Shown: positions 7,071-7,192 of the stretch, piece after piece
How positions within the stretch are numbered: the stretch's first letter is position 1
Layout of the letters: each line of letters begins with the position of its first letter
Assembly: GCA_964352715.1 (NCBI GenBank)
Contig: CAYGSU010000112.1
Location: forward strand, 1-7,192
Direction of reading: 5' to 3'
DNA: 7,192 bases
Origin: JAVKBW01 sp964352715
Lineage (GTDB): Bacteria > Pseudomonadota > Alphaproteobacteria > UBA8366 > Aestuariispiraceae
Made by a program: the position numbers and the translations under genes
The notes under the pieces: generated by a model
The model's input: only the letters and a program-made list of their open reading frames with translations
Told to the model about the DNA's origin: nothing
Database searches by the model: none

Positions 7071-7192
7071 ATGGATCGTTTCACCGGCGGCTGCCAGTGC
7101 GGCAAGGTGCGGATCGAGGCATCGGGTCAGCCCGACCGGGTCGGTATCTGCCATTGTCTCGATTGCCGCAAGCATCACGGCGCGCTGTTCTA
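7071..7192 (+). CDS. GFA/CENP-V-family zinc protein, 5' part only
   Basis: The first 40 residues are visible before the window ends. They carry the family's zinc pattern: G-G-C-x-C-G-x-V-R (Cys8, Cys10) and C-H-C-x-x-C-R-K-x-x-G-A (Cys27, Cys29, Cys32, Arg33, Lys34). In GFA proteins Cys8 and Cys10, with two later cysteines, hold a structural zinc, and the C-x-C-x-x-C set forms the second site. The family was named for a proposed glutathione-dependent formaldehyde-activating activity, but most members have no proven reaction, so the name should not be read as function. The gene starts 34 bases after the SnoaL-like gene and is likely in the same operon. Nothing is broken within the visible part; the truncation is caused by the window edge. 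The usual length of about 115-150 residues means most of the gene lies outside. Confidence 0.88.
   Translation, partial: MDRFTGGCQCGKVRIEASGQPDRVGICHCLDCRKHHGALF

Noticed and set aside
7071..7192. Truncated pseudogene of a GFA-type protein
   Set aside because: The frame is intact with a strong ribosome-binding site; it simply runs off the right edge of the window.

Overview
The window looks like chromosomal DNA from a GC-rich alphaproteobacterium. Codons are strongly biased to G or C in the third position, and the malic enzyme and the pair of glutamine-synthetase-like proteins resemble alphaproteobacterial versions. The assignment rests on protein resemblance recalled by eye, not on a search, and order or genus cannot be fixed. 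I see no insertion sequence, tRNA, rRNA, CRISPR array or phage gene. All confident genes lie on the + strand and are tightly packed.

Layout: (1) Positions 1-131 are a short, AT-richer upstream region. It holds a possible start of a divergent gene running off the left edge and a GC hairpin in the presumed leader of the first gene. (2) Positions 132-2429 encode the malic enzyme MaeB, with a fused and apparently non-catalytic phosphotransacetylase-like domain. (3) A 68-base spacer holds a GC hairpin without a U-tract. (4) Positions 2498-3901 encode an MgtE magnesium channel that starts with TTG. (5) Positions 3911-5275 and 5288-6655 are tandem paralogous genes for glutamine-synthetase-family ligases. 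Both lack the flap glutamate, the substrate-loop asparagine and the adenylylation tyrosine of ordinary GlnA. (6) Positions 6665-7036 encode a small SnoaL/NTF2-like protein. (7) From 7071 a GFA/CENP-V-type zinc protein begins and is cut by the right edge.

The genes from mgtE to the right edge are separated by only 9, 12, 9 and 34 bases, so one transcript is likely. The most interesting element is the ligase pair. They keep the metal, ATP and glutamate residues of glutamine synthetase but have altered the part that handles ammonia. This suggests gamma-glutamylation of an amine other than ammonia, with the two copies tuned differently. None of the other genes of a known polyamine or methylamine gamma-glutamyl pathway is visible here, so the substrate is unknown. 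MaeB, making pyruvate and NADPH from malate, is probably a separate unit. I found no clearly new biological system; the ligase-pair operon is the best lead.
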